From Entomortierella parvispora (Eukaryota; Mortierellomycota; Mortierellomycetes; Mortierellales; Mortierellaceae), in assembly GCA_963573315.1 (NCBI GenBank), contig OY752150.1, positions 310,001-374,000 on the forward strand: a DNA stretch of 64,000 bases, read 5' to 3'. The translations under genes were made by a program, and so were the position numbers. Under the pieces are notes generated by a model that was given only the letters and a program-made list of their open reading frames with translations, was not told where the DNA came from and made no database searches. How positions within the stretch are numbered: the stretch's first letter is position 1; every line of letters starts with the position of its first letter. This document shows, one piece after another, positions 35,801 through 44,776 of the stretch.

Positions 35801-36244
35801 TTGAATGAACCAGACAAAGTTCAAGAAGATACAGATCGCCACCAGAACCCAGACCTTGACTGTCCATCCCTTCCAAGGGTCATGTCGTTCCCAAATCGAA
35901 GTTGTATTCTTCTTTTTCTCCCTTGCAAGACTTTCAAATATACCCCTCTTGGCTGCCTTGGTTTGGTCTAGAGTGTCCTCTTCGTTACTTGATACAACCT
36001 TGACGATACTCCGTTGGAAGTGCGAGTCAGCCCGATAGTAATGTCCCCAGATTGTGACGATATGAGAGATGATGGCAGGCAGGACCAATAAACCCACAAA
36101 GAAGAAATCTCGACTGTTGAAGTAACGGTAGATGGCCTTCTTGCCTTCACTATTGAGCCAGACGAGGTAAAAGTCTGCAATGAGATAGACAAAGGGAACA
36201 ATCAGCAATCCCTTCAGAAAGGTTGCTGCTGATGGTACCATCAT
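32882..36244 (-). CDS. Ferric-chelate reductase / NADPH-oxidase-family flavocytochrome with a large insert
   Basis: FRE/NOX flavocytochromes pass electrons from NADPH through FAD and two hemes across a membrane, usually to reduce iron or copper before uptake. Four exons (35740-36244, 35378-35652, 34588-35218, 32882-34482) give 1003 residues, longer than the usual 550-750. The N-terminal ~270 residues hold several hydrophobic helices. Heme-ligand His pairs are visible in PLHRGLG/STIHMV and LHMHRAL/LLHFPYY. The FAD site is YHPFTIAS, followed by the NADPH-site GPIAIKANIDGIFGDR. The second half of the NADPH domain (ending VRFYE-like FRYESELYAYGDF) is then separated from its last strand (SVLVFGAGPDAF, C-terminal 40 residues) by ~400 residues. 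That insert is Ser-rich, has a Cys cluster (SCCGDKSLCCQGSAQCDP) and contains two strongly hydrophobic helices. The role is probably metal reduction. Which membrane it sits in is not predictable. Confidence 0.88.
35672..35687. repeat. A16 homopolymer in intron 1 of the ferric reductase gene
   Basis: Sixteen A on the plus strand (T16 in the transcript sense), within the 87-bp first intron. Confidence 0.7.
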
Positions 36245-37313
36245 TGCTTAGGTGAAAAGCGGGGAGAAGAACGATATATGGTATAATGAGGAAAGGCGAA
36301 GAGAGCCGGTATTGAAGAAGAAATCAAAGGTATAGGGGGAGAGTGTGGTCACAGGGAGGGCAGGTGGATCTGGCGGGAGAATAGATGGCAGATCTATGAG
36401 GTACTTCTGTGGGACCAAGACGAAAAGGAAAGGTAACGAGAGTAGGGTGAAGAGATGGAGATTGAGCAGTGTGCTGCCAAATGGCACTCCAAGGGTATCG
36501 GGTTCGATCGAGGGTTTGGGTGTGGGGGCAGATTTGGTAACAAAGTAAAAGAAGAAAAGAAAGAGAAGAAAGGTTGAAAGAGAGAGCGGAAGGTGGAGAG
36601 GTAATGCTCATTTACGAACCCCGCCCATGTGTTGTGTCGGGTGGGGGTGCCTGTGCCGCAGGGTTTGCTGAGGGAGAGTGGGGTGAAAAACTCACGCACC
36701 CTCAAATCCTCACGGCAACCCTAAACCAGTCGAGACTCCTCTCTGGACCCGGGCTGTTTGCTTGTTCTCGCCCTCTCCTCCTCTCCCCTTCTTTTCTCCC
36801 ATCCCACGGCGCGGCTCTAGGTACTAGGTACTTTAGCCATGATGTATGAAGGTCCAGCACAGATGTGAGGGAGCGAAAGAAAAAGGAAAGAAAAAAAGCA
36901 CAGGAGAGGAGAGATTCCATTGAAATGTTCCTTATCAGATCCTTTGTTATTGTCTCGTGTTTCCCTGTCTGCGCTTGAATTTTTTTTTTTTTTTTTTTGG
37001 TGTGCCCCTCGCCCCGGTTCATTTTCGTTTCGTCTCTTTGTGTGGTGTGTCTGTGGGCATGCAGTTATCAGATCCTTCTCTCCTTCCCCTCTTCTTTGTC
37101 CAAGACTTCTCCCGTGCTTCGTGACACACAGATTTGCCGATCGAGACCAAAAAAAGCCAGCAATTGCTTTCAAAAAAAGTATTGGTGGTATTATATTTGA
37201 ATTAGAAAGTAAGGCTATGGTGAGTGTGTTGTGGATTGCTATGGTTGTGCATGCATGGTATACTTTGGGTTGTGATGACGAGAAACACGTCTGGGTGGGA
37301 CCACTTCCTCCTC
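36245..37313. other. Intergenic region upstream of the ferric reductase gene
   Basis: About 1.1 kb holding the reductase promoter and the 3' flank of the Arf-like gene, with a T19 run (36980-36998). A short direct repeat, ggtactaggtact, lies near 36820. No coding region is supported. Confidence 0.5.
36980..36998. repeat. T19 homopolymer
   Basis: Nineteen T in the region between the Arf-like and ferric reductase genes. Confidence 0.7.
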
Positions 37314-38834
37314 TCAAGAGGAACACTTCCAGATCTCGCCCATCCGACTCTTAAGCCATTCAACAGCCTCCTTCAGCCCCTCGCCCTCGCCATCGGATCG
37401 GGTACTCTTGACACACCAAGGTCTTGAAACAGGTGAACCCAAGGCCTCATCTGCGCTGCTTCTCCTTGAGGATGAACCACTTGAAGACTGCCGTTGCTCT
37501 TGCATCAACAAGATCCTTCCTTCCTCCTCCCATTCTTCACATCCTAGGATATCTGCAATCTCATCGACTCGGAAACAGGTCTCGTCATCCATACCGGCCT
37601 TGTTGGCAAACACGACCACTGGAATGTCTCTACGCTTGAAATGAGGATCCGCCATCAACGAAGACAAGAATTGGCGGGCGCCAAACAGGTGATCCATGCC
37701 CCGGGGATCGTTCTTGCGGGTTGCGTCGACGATGTAGATGATACCATGGGCATGGGGGAACCAAAAGTTTTGAGCCAGCATCCTTGGGACGGGCCACGTA
37801 GTGTCCAGCGAAAAGGCGTGGATCGACAGACTGGCATTCGCGGACGAGGAACGAGCCAAGTTCTCTTCACTGCCTGCAGCGCACGTGGGAGAGCAAAGGG
37901 TAGCTTGATCAGCCTCGTCGTCAATGGTCTCTGTTGAGGAATCCGACCCTTCCTTAGAGTGGCGGGCAGTCAAGGTGGTGTTGCTCTCTTGGCTGGATCG
38001 TTGGATTGTAGAGGCGGTAGGGCATGTGTTGATCGGTGGAAGAACGGGTCTCTTTCCATTCGTGGTCGTCTCTTTTGTCGAGTTCTCAGCCTCTCCTTCT
38101 TCCTGGTCAATGTCTTCCAACCCGCTTCGTCGGCTCTTGACCTCATCCGAGGACCGAAGGCGTCGCTCTCTATCCGACGAAGTCTTTGGGGTCAATCCAA
38201 GAGGCGTAGGGCCGTTGGATCGAAAGTACGCAACAAAGAACCCAGAGATCTCTTGGTAATGGTTAATCTTGCTCGAATTTGGCAACAGGCCCGACATCTT
38301 GTAAAGTGTACTCGCCAATGGGGCTGAATCTGATCCCAGAACCAAGATGTTATAATGGCCCGGTTCTTTGTTCGACCCTGAACCCGACGACTTTGTCGAG
38401 CAACTATTGTTACCGTTGGCGGTCGAGAGCAATTGCGAGAGACTGTAGATGCTGCTTCTGAATGACTGAGCAAAAGATCGTCGTTTCTGCACTCGGGGTG
38501 TCGGCGCCGCTGGGGGCTCTGTTGAGGTCGGGGATGACACAGGGCTGGCAGCAAAGAGGATACTCTGGCGTTTGTTTCCGCCAAAGACAGGAGAGGTAGG
38601 GGAAAGGGGTCCAGTCGTCGTCTCGCTTCCCTTGCGTTCCAGGGGGGAGCAAGGGGTGGAAGAGGGTGGAGGAGAAAAGAAGTCCCAAACGTTTTCACCA
38701 GGACCAAGACGGTTCTTGATGATATCATTGAAGGAGAGGACGTCGCCGGTCGATTGTCGGGGCATCATTGGAGGCTTCTTGTCCAAGAAGGTGTGGGTGT
38801 GGATGTGGGTTTGGCCTTGTACTACGGCAGCCAT
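37314..38834 (-). CDS. Arf-like protein with degenerate GTP-binding motifs (probable pseudo-GTPase)
   Basis: A single exon of 506 residues. The skeleton of an Arf/Arl small GTPase is visible, split by Ser-rich inserts. YNILVLGSDSAPLASTLYKM (161-180) sits where the P-loop (GLDNAGKTTLL) should be. ISGFFVAYF may match the switch I strand. SIHAFSLDTTWPVPRMLAQN (337-356) matches the WDVGGQ...W strand. GIIYIVDATRKN and DIPVVVFANKAGMDD follow, then WCVKSTRSDGEGLKEAVEWL (with two extra residues) matches the C-terminal G5 motif and helix. The P-loop lacks Gly-Lys-Thr, DxGGQ is absent, and the NKxD Asp is Gly. The protein is thus unlikely to bind or hydrolyse GTP normally. The ~155 residues before and the ~120-residue insert (215-335) look disordered. 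There is no N-terminal Gly2 for myristoylation. The role is unknown; a scaffold or effector is inferred. The long open frame and preserved strands argue against a pseudogene. Confidence 0.75.
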   Translation of the reverse strand: MAAVVQGQTHIHTHTFLDKKPPMMPRQSTGDVLSFNDIIKNRLGPGENVWDFFSPPPSSTPCSPLERKGSETTTGPLSPTSPVFGGNKRQSILFAASPVSSPTSTEPPAAPTPRVQKRRSFAQSFRSSIYSLSQLLSTANGNNSCSTKSSGSGSNKEPGHYNILVLGSDSAPLASTLYKMSGLLPNSSKINHYQEISGFFVAYFRSNGPTPLGLTPKTSSDRERRLRSSDEVKSRRSGLEDIDQEEGEAENSTKETTTNGKRPVLPPINTCPTASTIQRSSQESNTTLTARHSKEGSDSSTETIDDEADQATLCSPTCAAGSEENLARSSSANASLSIHAFSLDTTWPVPRMLAQNFWFPHAHGIIYIVDATRKNDPRGMDHLFGARQFLSSLMADPHFKRRDIPVVVFANKAGMDDETCFRVDEIADILGCEEWEEEGRILLMQEQRQSSSGSSSRRSSADEALGSPVSRPWCVKSTRSDGEGEGLKEAVEWLKSRMGEIWKCSS

Positions 38835-40374
38835 GTTGGATTTTAGGAGTTTAGGGGTATAGCAGGAAAGGTTGGCGATGAGAGTGCGAGTAAACTTTCA
38901 GAGTAAAAAACGTGTATGAGAGAGAGAAAGGGGGAAGTGAAGCAAGTGAATCGTTGATCAGGACAAAAGGGAAGGACACGAGGAGAGAAAGAGCGAGGAA
39001 TGAAGACAAGAGAAAGAAAGAGAAAGAGAAAGAGAACCACGTTGTTTTTGTATTGCTCTCCTTTGTGCACGTTTTTTTTTCATGGGTCATCCGTGACAAC
39101 CACATTGGCATATCCTTTTGTCTGCGTTGACTCAATGTTTCTTTGGCCCATGGTCCCCATGCGTGTTTTCCCCCGCCGCTCACCTCCTCTTGTCCTAACG
39201 AACAAAATAAAAAAAATGAGAGAGACGTAAAAAGAGAGAGAGGGAGATAGAAATAGATGCGAGAGCGTAAACGACTCAATTATAGTCCGGCTTTGGGCTA
39301 TGGGGGATGGGTAGGGGCCGCACCCTGGTCAGTGCTCACAAGTCCCGTTTGCACAGAAACACAGACACCCACGCTGCTGCTCTCTTCATATCACAGTTCA
39401 TATCATCGTCTCGACAGTTCATTTCTTGTTTTCCTCGATTGCTCATGGGCTGTTCAAAGTTAATGGATGCCAGCCCACTCGCTCTCTTGCTCGTATTGTT
39501 TGGTCAAAAGTGAAATAAGACGCTCGACTTGTTAATCCATTGGACTGATCGCACTAATGAATCCTTTGTGGACTATCCCCTGTTTTTGCTTACGGACCAT
39601 AGAGTCAACGCCAATGGGTCCACGTATACACAATGGCTCTATTTGCAGTATCAAAAATGAACCCAAATGGTCGACATGAGCTCTTTGCTGAGAAGGAGCA
39701 TGGTTCACGTTCGCCCACATCCTTGCGCCTCATTCTGCGACATCTGGGAGAGACAATTGTTCGAGAAGATATTGCTTGGAGCAAACAACAACAATAGCAA
39801 CAATAGCAAAAGGATACCTAACCTCCACAGGCAAAGGTACCCTCCGAGCATTGGTCCGCAATGAGACGACTCGAGGTTGCTGCATGGTGGGATTTGTCAC
39901 CGTTGTCTCTTTTTTTTTTTTTTTTTTTTTTTGCTTCAGGACATTCAGGACAAGGAGTGTTTCAGGGACCTTGTCTCTCTCCAAAGCGTCCCAACCTATG
40001 CAGGGACAAACAACGGTAAACTCCCCTTCCAATGTCTGGACGTCTTGCGTCCAATTCACGGACAGGATGGTCCACAATAGCGGAACTAGTAAAGTCGACA
40101 GAGCTGAGCCAGAGACGTGCATGCAAAAATGCAGGGTTCACAACATGTGGCACTTGTGCAATTTAGACTAATAAGAGTGTTTTTTATGACTTTTGGGGTG
40201 ATATTGGAACAACACATGATGTATCGCATAGGAAAAAAGGACGACTACTAGGGGCAGAAGGGGGCTAAAAGTACAAGAGCGAAACAAAAGAAAAGAAAAA
40301 TCAACAGTGAAGGGTGGAAATTCATTGTACGAGAGAAAAAAGAGAACAAAAGCTGGTATGAGAGAAAGAGAATG
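38835..40374. other. Intergenic region upstream of the Arf-like gene
   Basis: About 1.5 kb with the Arf-like gene promoter (a G/A-rich strand, 38890-39030), a T23 run (39910-39932) and the 3' flank of the RSC7 gene. Open frames crossing the T run translate to poly-Lys or poly-Phe and are rejected. Confidence 0.5.
39910..39932. repeat. T23 homopolymer
   Basis: Twenty-three consecutive T in intergenic DNA. Confidence 0.8.
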
Positions 40375-42109
40375 CTATCGTCGCCTGTTTGACTGGCTAA
40401 ATGTGTGTTGTGGCTGGAATGCAGGGGCTTGTGGTGGCCCCTGTTGGTATTGTGCCGAAGGTTGCTGTGGAAGAAGGCCCTGTTGATGTTGCCGAGAAGA
40501 TGGTCCTGGAGTGCCTGAGACCCTTTCTAATAACGGAACTTCCTGTCTGGGTTGTTGAGACCACAGATGGTGGATATATTGAGCATGGGCCGCCATGTTC
40601 TGAGGCACAATAACTCTATAGGGTTGCTTGAAGCGAGATTGGTGGCTATTGAACGAGAGCAGATGAGTGTCAGCTTGAGACCAATTGACACCACAAGGCT
40701 ATAGTAAACGGATATCTCTTTCTCATACATTGGATAGGAAGCCTGGTATTGTCCGCTCAATATCGAAATTGGGTATTTTGTTTGGTCCTCATGTTCTTCC
40801 TGTTCCAGTTTTGATCTCTTTATCTCTGCTTCCTCCAGTAATTTCTGGATATCCTCGGGTATCACAGCCCAGGTACCAGGATCGTCGATGAATGGAGGAG
40901 GAGGTGCCGCTCCTTTGATCTCCACCCGCACTGAAACGTCGGTGAATGGGCCGATTGCGCTGGGAATTGACACGACGCCGTCGGGAGGACTCTCAGAGCC
41001 CTCCAACTTGGGCCGCTTGGACACCCAACGCACTCCACATCGGCTCGGTTGCAACATTTGGGGAACCTGCTCAATGTTGGTATGAGGGTCGAGGGACTTT
41101 GAATGTTCTTTCCGGAGATTCCTCAGTTGAGAGTTCAAGTTTCTCACGGCCATGGCACTTTCGTATTGCCAATTCAAATCAGTGACTTGTCGTGCCGATT
41201 CTTCCTGGAATAGGGTGTGCTTGCGTTTTGATGAGGATGCGACAGGGGTTCCTTCTTCAGTATGGCCGCCTGTACTTGCTGTTCTGACGTTATCATCTCC
41301 TGTACGCGATGCGACATCAGAGTCGTCCGCTTCCTCCATCGATGCTGGTGACTCGAAGTAGTCGTCCTGATGTGCTCTACCATTTTTGATAATTTTTGAT
41401 CCAAAAAGTTTGAAAACCGATCGCGCCGTTACAACGGCAATTCCTTTTGTTTTGAGATTGGACATGAGGATACCGTTGTCAATCATCCACTCACGCTCGT
41501 CCAGGGTGGTGATGATTCGACTGAGCCGAGGATTCTTCAAGAAGAATATGTAGCTGTCCCTGAATCCAAGGACGCGCGCTGGATCCATAGAGAGCATGTA
41601 AAGAGTGTCATCCCTATCCGGCAGTTGAAAGGTCCTGCATTTGTATTCTCGGCCTAAAATATGATCATGAAAAGATAGAAGTGTTTTTAGTATATGTCCC
41701 GCTCCGTGTTCTGATTCTCCCAGGACGATCGTGTGGGAGGATTTTTACCTCCAAGGAGTTGGCCCTCTTTTGTTATCTTGGCCTCGCCCGACTCATCGAC
41801 TGTTCCCTCAACTTCCTCTCGTGCGCTCTCGCCGGTCCGAGAAGAGGCTTCATCGTCCCCATCATCCATGGCGCCGTTTGAATCGTCGTCGCTTTCCAGA
41901 ACTGGCTGTACAGGCTTTGATCTCGAAGCAGCCTTCCGCGTGGGGCGTTTCGATCGGGCGGCGGGACTGTCACTCTTCTGATCTTCGGAATCCGAGTCCT
42001 GCTTCGAACGCGCGTCGTTCTTGTACGAGCCTTCCCGTTTGAAGTTGCCTCTGCTCGATCCTCTCGAGGCGTTTCGGCGACTGCCGCCGCCAGGTGCTGA
42101 AGGTGCCAT
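40375..42109 (-). CDS. RSC7: Chromatin-remodelling complex subunit, RSC7/Swp82 family
   Basis: Rsc7 (Npl6) and its paralogue Swp82 are accessory subunits of the RSC and SWI/SNF nucleosome remodellers in fungi. Three exons (41749-42109, 40729-41653, 40375-40645) give 518 residues. The N-terminal ~115 residues are charged and disordered (Arg/Lys/Ser, then Asp/Glu). The family signature follows: YKCRTFQLPDRDDTLYMLSM, then ARVLGFRDSYIFFLKNPRL, and GIAVVTARSVFKLFGSKIIK with NGR...DDY. The second conserved block, YPIHQSRFKQPYRVIVPQN, only appears after joining exons 2 and 3, which supports that splice. The tail is Gln/Pro-rich. RSC7 and SWP82 cannot be told apart here, as duplication is yeast-specific. 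Nuclear. Confidence 0.87.
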
Positions 42110-42717
42110 TTTTCACAAAAAAAATAAAATAAAATTGCATAAAAAATCAAATAGAGCGACTCGCTTCTGGAAAGCCTCTCCAGCTGTATCAAAACACCGC
42201 AAATGTTCTGCAAGTCCGAGGAATATTCAAAAGTGCTGGACCTAGAGGAAAGCGGGCAAGAGAAAGGGGGACAGACCATCAGTCCGTGTTCCATTTGAAA
42301 TTGAGTTTTGCATGTCTCTCTGTACAAACGCGCGTTTGTTTGCGACGACAGATGAACGTCCATCCTGTCCATGAGAGCAAAAAGTCATTCCAGCAAGTTA
42401 AGATCCTCTGATCCGGCTTGCTGCCGTCGTGATTACCTTGATGGAGTGATTGACCGTTGCTGATGTTCCTGCCTGTTGCAGCGTTGGGAGGACAAAGGCC
42501 ACGCCAATTTTTGGTGCCGTTGGAGCGAAGGGCTGAGTGATCACGTGTCAGGGTGACGTAGATACTTTGAAAAAACGATTTTTTTTTCACGATCCAAATG
42601 TGCAGCTGCAAAGACTCAAACAGTGTCGAGCAATTGCCTTCAATTGAGAGACCGCACTGGTCTAGAGTTCCCTCAACGCCCACTGGAGGACCATCGCTCA
42701 TGAGTCAGTCACGCCAC

Positions 42718-42725
42718 TATAAAAG
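42718..42725 (+). promoter_or_regulatory. Orphan TATA box
   Basis: TATAAAAG is an exact match on the plus strand. No rightward protein-coding gene follows before 44777, and the next gene (HTD2) points the other way. Confidence 0.5.
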
Positions 42726-42758
42726 AAGCCTGGCCCCTGGACCCTGGTTTGATTCTTT

Positions 42759-42782
42759 AGTCTTAGTATTTAACCTAAGACT
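42759..42782. repeat. Inverted repeat, 8-bp arms
   Basis: agtcttag and ctaagact are separated by 8 bases and can form a perfect 8-bp stem. It begins about 40 bases after the orphan TATA box. Confidence 0.7.
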
Positions 42783-42805
42783 GTAATGATAATAATCATA
42801 CATAT

Positions 42806-42929
42806 CAATGGTTGATGATCTCCAGGCAATTTTGTCGGGAGGGATTTCATTACAGTCTGGTTCCCTTCGGGGGATTGGGCCGTTGTGGGATCTCGCCGCT
42901 TGGCAGTACGCCCCAGATAACTGACATTG
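42806..42929 (+). ncRNA. Candidate box C/D-like small RNA (tentative)
   Basis: Seen directly: CAATG at 42806-42810, TGATGAT (box C consensus TGATGA) at 42813-42819, CTGA (box D) at 42921-42924 and CATTG at 42925-42929. The two outer segments are complementary and would form a terminal stem beside boxes C and D, as in box C/D snoRNAs. The span is 124 bases, somewhat long for the class. I could not match the bases before box D or an inner D' box to rRNA from memory. The TATA box about 90 bases upstream is the other support. Chance occurrence of such short motifs is quite possible. Confidence 0.25.
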
Positions 42930-42963
42930 TATCTGTACACTTTACTTATTCTTCTCTCTCTTC

Positions 42964-42981
42964 AAAAAAAAAAAAAAAAAA
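42964..42981. repeat. A18 homopolymer
   Basis: Eighteen A just beyond the candidate RNA and 51 bases from the HTD2 stop codon. Confidence 0.7.
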
Positions 42982-43013
42982 TTGTTTGTGTTTTGATGTT
43001 GATCCACGACTGC

Positions 43014-43019
43014 TTTATT
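43014..43019 (-). terminator. Polyadenylation signal of HTD2
   Basis: AATAAA on the minus strand, 14 bases beyond the stop codon. Confidence 0.4.
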
Positions 43020-43032
43020 TTACGTTGTGTAT

Positions 43033-44279
43033 TCATGACTTTGGTGCTTTGACAACCTCGACAGTACCAGACATGGACAAACCTCCCTCCCAGTTCTCGA
43101 TCCAGACCTCGTAGCTCTCCACCACATCTGCATCCATCGTGGGCACCACTGCCATCTTTTTGGCACAGACCTTGATGGGCTTGTCGACATAGAGGGGGCT
43201 TAGTGCTCGGTACTGAAAGTTCTTCATGATCAGGCCTTCACCCAACTGCTGGCGCAAGTTTTCCAGCATGTAGGTGGCAGAGAGTGGGCCATGGACAAGG
43301 CAGCCTACGGTTTAAATTGGCCCGAAAAAAAAGATGTGAGGACATGTTGACCGATACTTCATAATTGTCATGAACACTGTTAGTTTAGAGAGGGTACCTG
43401 GATGAAGCTCAACCTTGTTGGCGTATTCGTGGTCAAAGTGGATACGATGGCTGTTGAAAGTCGAGGCAGAGTATCGGAAGAGAAGAATTGCACTAGGAAC
43501 AACTGTCGTAGAAAAGTCGGCTTGTCTCCTGGCTGTTGTAGTTCACAAATAAAAAGAACAAGAGTAGATTGTCAGTCTGGCCGGACTTTGCTCTCTGCCC
43601 ATAGGTAATACCCGCAACAATTCCACAGAGATCTTCACGCACGTTTGACAAGCTTTGGAACAACCGGAGTAGTCTTTGTTTCATCCTTTTCCATGTACAC
43701 AAGGGTTCTTGTGTCTGTCAAAGCCCAACCGTGCTCGTTCTCAACAAGTTTCTCGAGGCTGACAAAGACCATGACCTCGCCGGATCGGCTCTGTTTAATA
43801 TCGACTCCGGTGCACTTTGTCTTCATCTTCATCTCTTGTCCGACCCGCAATAGATTGGCAGGATTCTGTTCGACCCCACCGCCAGCCCACATTCTCGCCA
43901 GGTAGGGTGCAGGAGGAGCATGGGTCATTTCGTAACCGTCTCCGCCGAGATCGTCCTCGCCGATCATTGGAGGGAAGAAAGCGTGATGCCAATTGACAGG
44001 CAAAGGCGCGCCCTTTGTGAACTGTGCGGTGGAGGAAATCGAGGGAGTTTTCTTGTCCAGGGTCATGGCCAGCTGCTGAAGAGTCTGTGGTCGGATGGTA
44101 TCCTTTTCCTCCAAGACGGGCTTCTTGAGGATCGAGCTCTTCCAGGACGCGATAATTTCTTGGGGCGAGGACGACGCGATCGAGGACACGGGCCGAAGAG
44201 CACAAGACCTTGCCAGTGGCGACGACGAGGCCTTGAATGTGGCCCTTGAACACGAGAGCAAGAGCGAGGGTAATGACAT
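43033..44279 (-). CDS. HTD2: Mitochondrial 3-hydroxyacyl-thioester dehydratase, HTD2 family
   Basis: Htd2 dehydrates 3-hydroxyacyl-ACP in mitochondrial type II fatty-acid synthesis, the route that supplies the octanoyl precursor of lipoate. Three exons (43643-44279, 43398-43532, 43033-43304) give 347 residues. The first ~38 residues are rich in Ser, Arg, Leu and Ala with no acidic residue, a good mitochondrial presequence. The N-terminal hot-dog-like half carries LPVNWHHAFFPP and AGGGVEQNPANLLRVGQ. The MaoC-type hydratase motif RYSASTFNSHRIHFDHEYA sits in exon 2 and contains the expected catalytic Asp and His. LVHGPLSATYMLENLRQQ and the final strand follow. The gene is head-to-head with PEX6, 497 bp apart. 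A bacterial-type mesaconyl-CoA hydratase role is a less likely alternative. Confidence 0.88.
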
Positions 44280-44334
44280 TTGGGGGAAGAACTACAGTTG
44301 ATTTGATAGAATGGGGTGGACGGGGTGAGGAAGG

Positions 44335-44371
44335 ATGAATGAATGAATGAATAATGAATTAATGAATTAAA
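44335..44371. repeat. ATGA/ATGAATTA repeat
   Basis: Imperfect tandem ATGA and ATGAATTA units immediately upstream of HTD2. Confidence 0.7.
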
Positions 44372-44723
44372 GTGAACCCAGGGGAGTGAATCGAAGGACA
44401 AAGAAAAGGCAAAGAGACAGAACCTCCGGAGGAGAGAGGAGAGCAAAGGAGAGAAGGGAAGGAGGGCAAGTCCACTCTTTTCATGTGAGAGCTGCCCGCC
44501 CGTGGGCAAAAAAGTGGAGACGAGGCGAGACGAGACGGGAGGAGAGAGACTCATCTCTCTTCACACTCCTTCTCCCTCTCTTTCTTTCTCCATTCCATCT
44601 CTTCATCACACATCACTCTCTCTCTTCTCTCTCCTCTCTTCTCTCTCTCCCCCTCCTTTCTTTCTCCGTCCTCAGTCCGTCCGACCTTCGCGTGTCTTGT
44701 TCATTGTTCCTGACTGAGCTCGA

Positions 44724-44752
44724 CCTCCTCCTCCTCCTCCTCCTCCTCCTCC
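44724..44752. repeat. (CCT)n microsatellite in the PEX6 leader
   Basis: About ten CCT units ending 24 bases before the PEX6 ATG. Confidence 0.8.
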
Positions 44753-44776
44753 CAATCGCCCATTCCTGCCCAGCCC

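Larger units (their letters stand above)
42110..43032. other. Intergenic region between RSC7 and HTD2 with a candidate RNA gene
   Basis: About 920 bases. The left half is the RSC7 upstream region. A plus-strand TATA box at 42718-42725 serves no protein gene and is followed by an 8-bp inverted repeat and a box C/D-like stretch (see separate entries). An A18 run (42964-42981) and the HTD2 3' end lie to the right. No coding region is supported. Confidence 0.5.
44280..44776. promoter_or_regulatory. Shared divergent promoter, HTD2 / PEX6
   Basis: The 497 bases between two divergent start codons. They hold an ATGAAT repeat (44335-44371) on the HTD2 side, a C/T-rich block and a (CCT)n run (44724-44752) just before the PEX6 ATG. 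I see no TATA box for either gene. Confidence 0.5.

Noticed and set aside
39730-40122. 130-residue minus-strand frame starting with a hydrophobic segment
   Set aside because: The middle is poly-Lys from the T23 run, there is no conserved motif, and it has no gene-like context.
42812-43114. 100-residue plus-strand open frame after the orphan TATA box
   Set aside because: It includes poly-Lys from the A18 run and overlaps the antisense of the HTD2 last exon, with no protein-like pattern.
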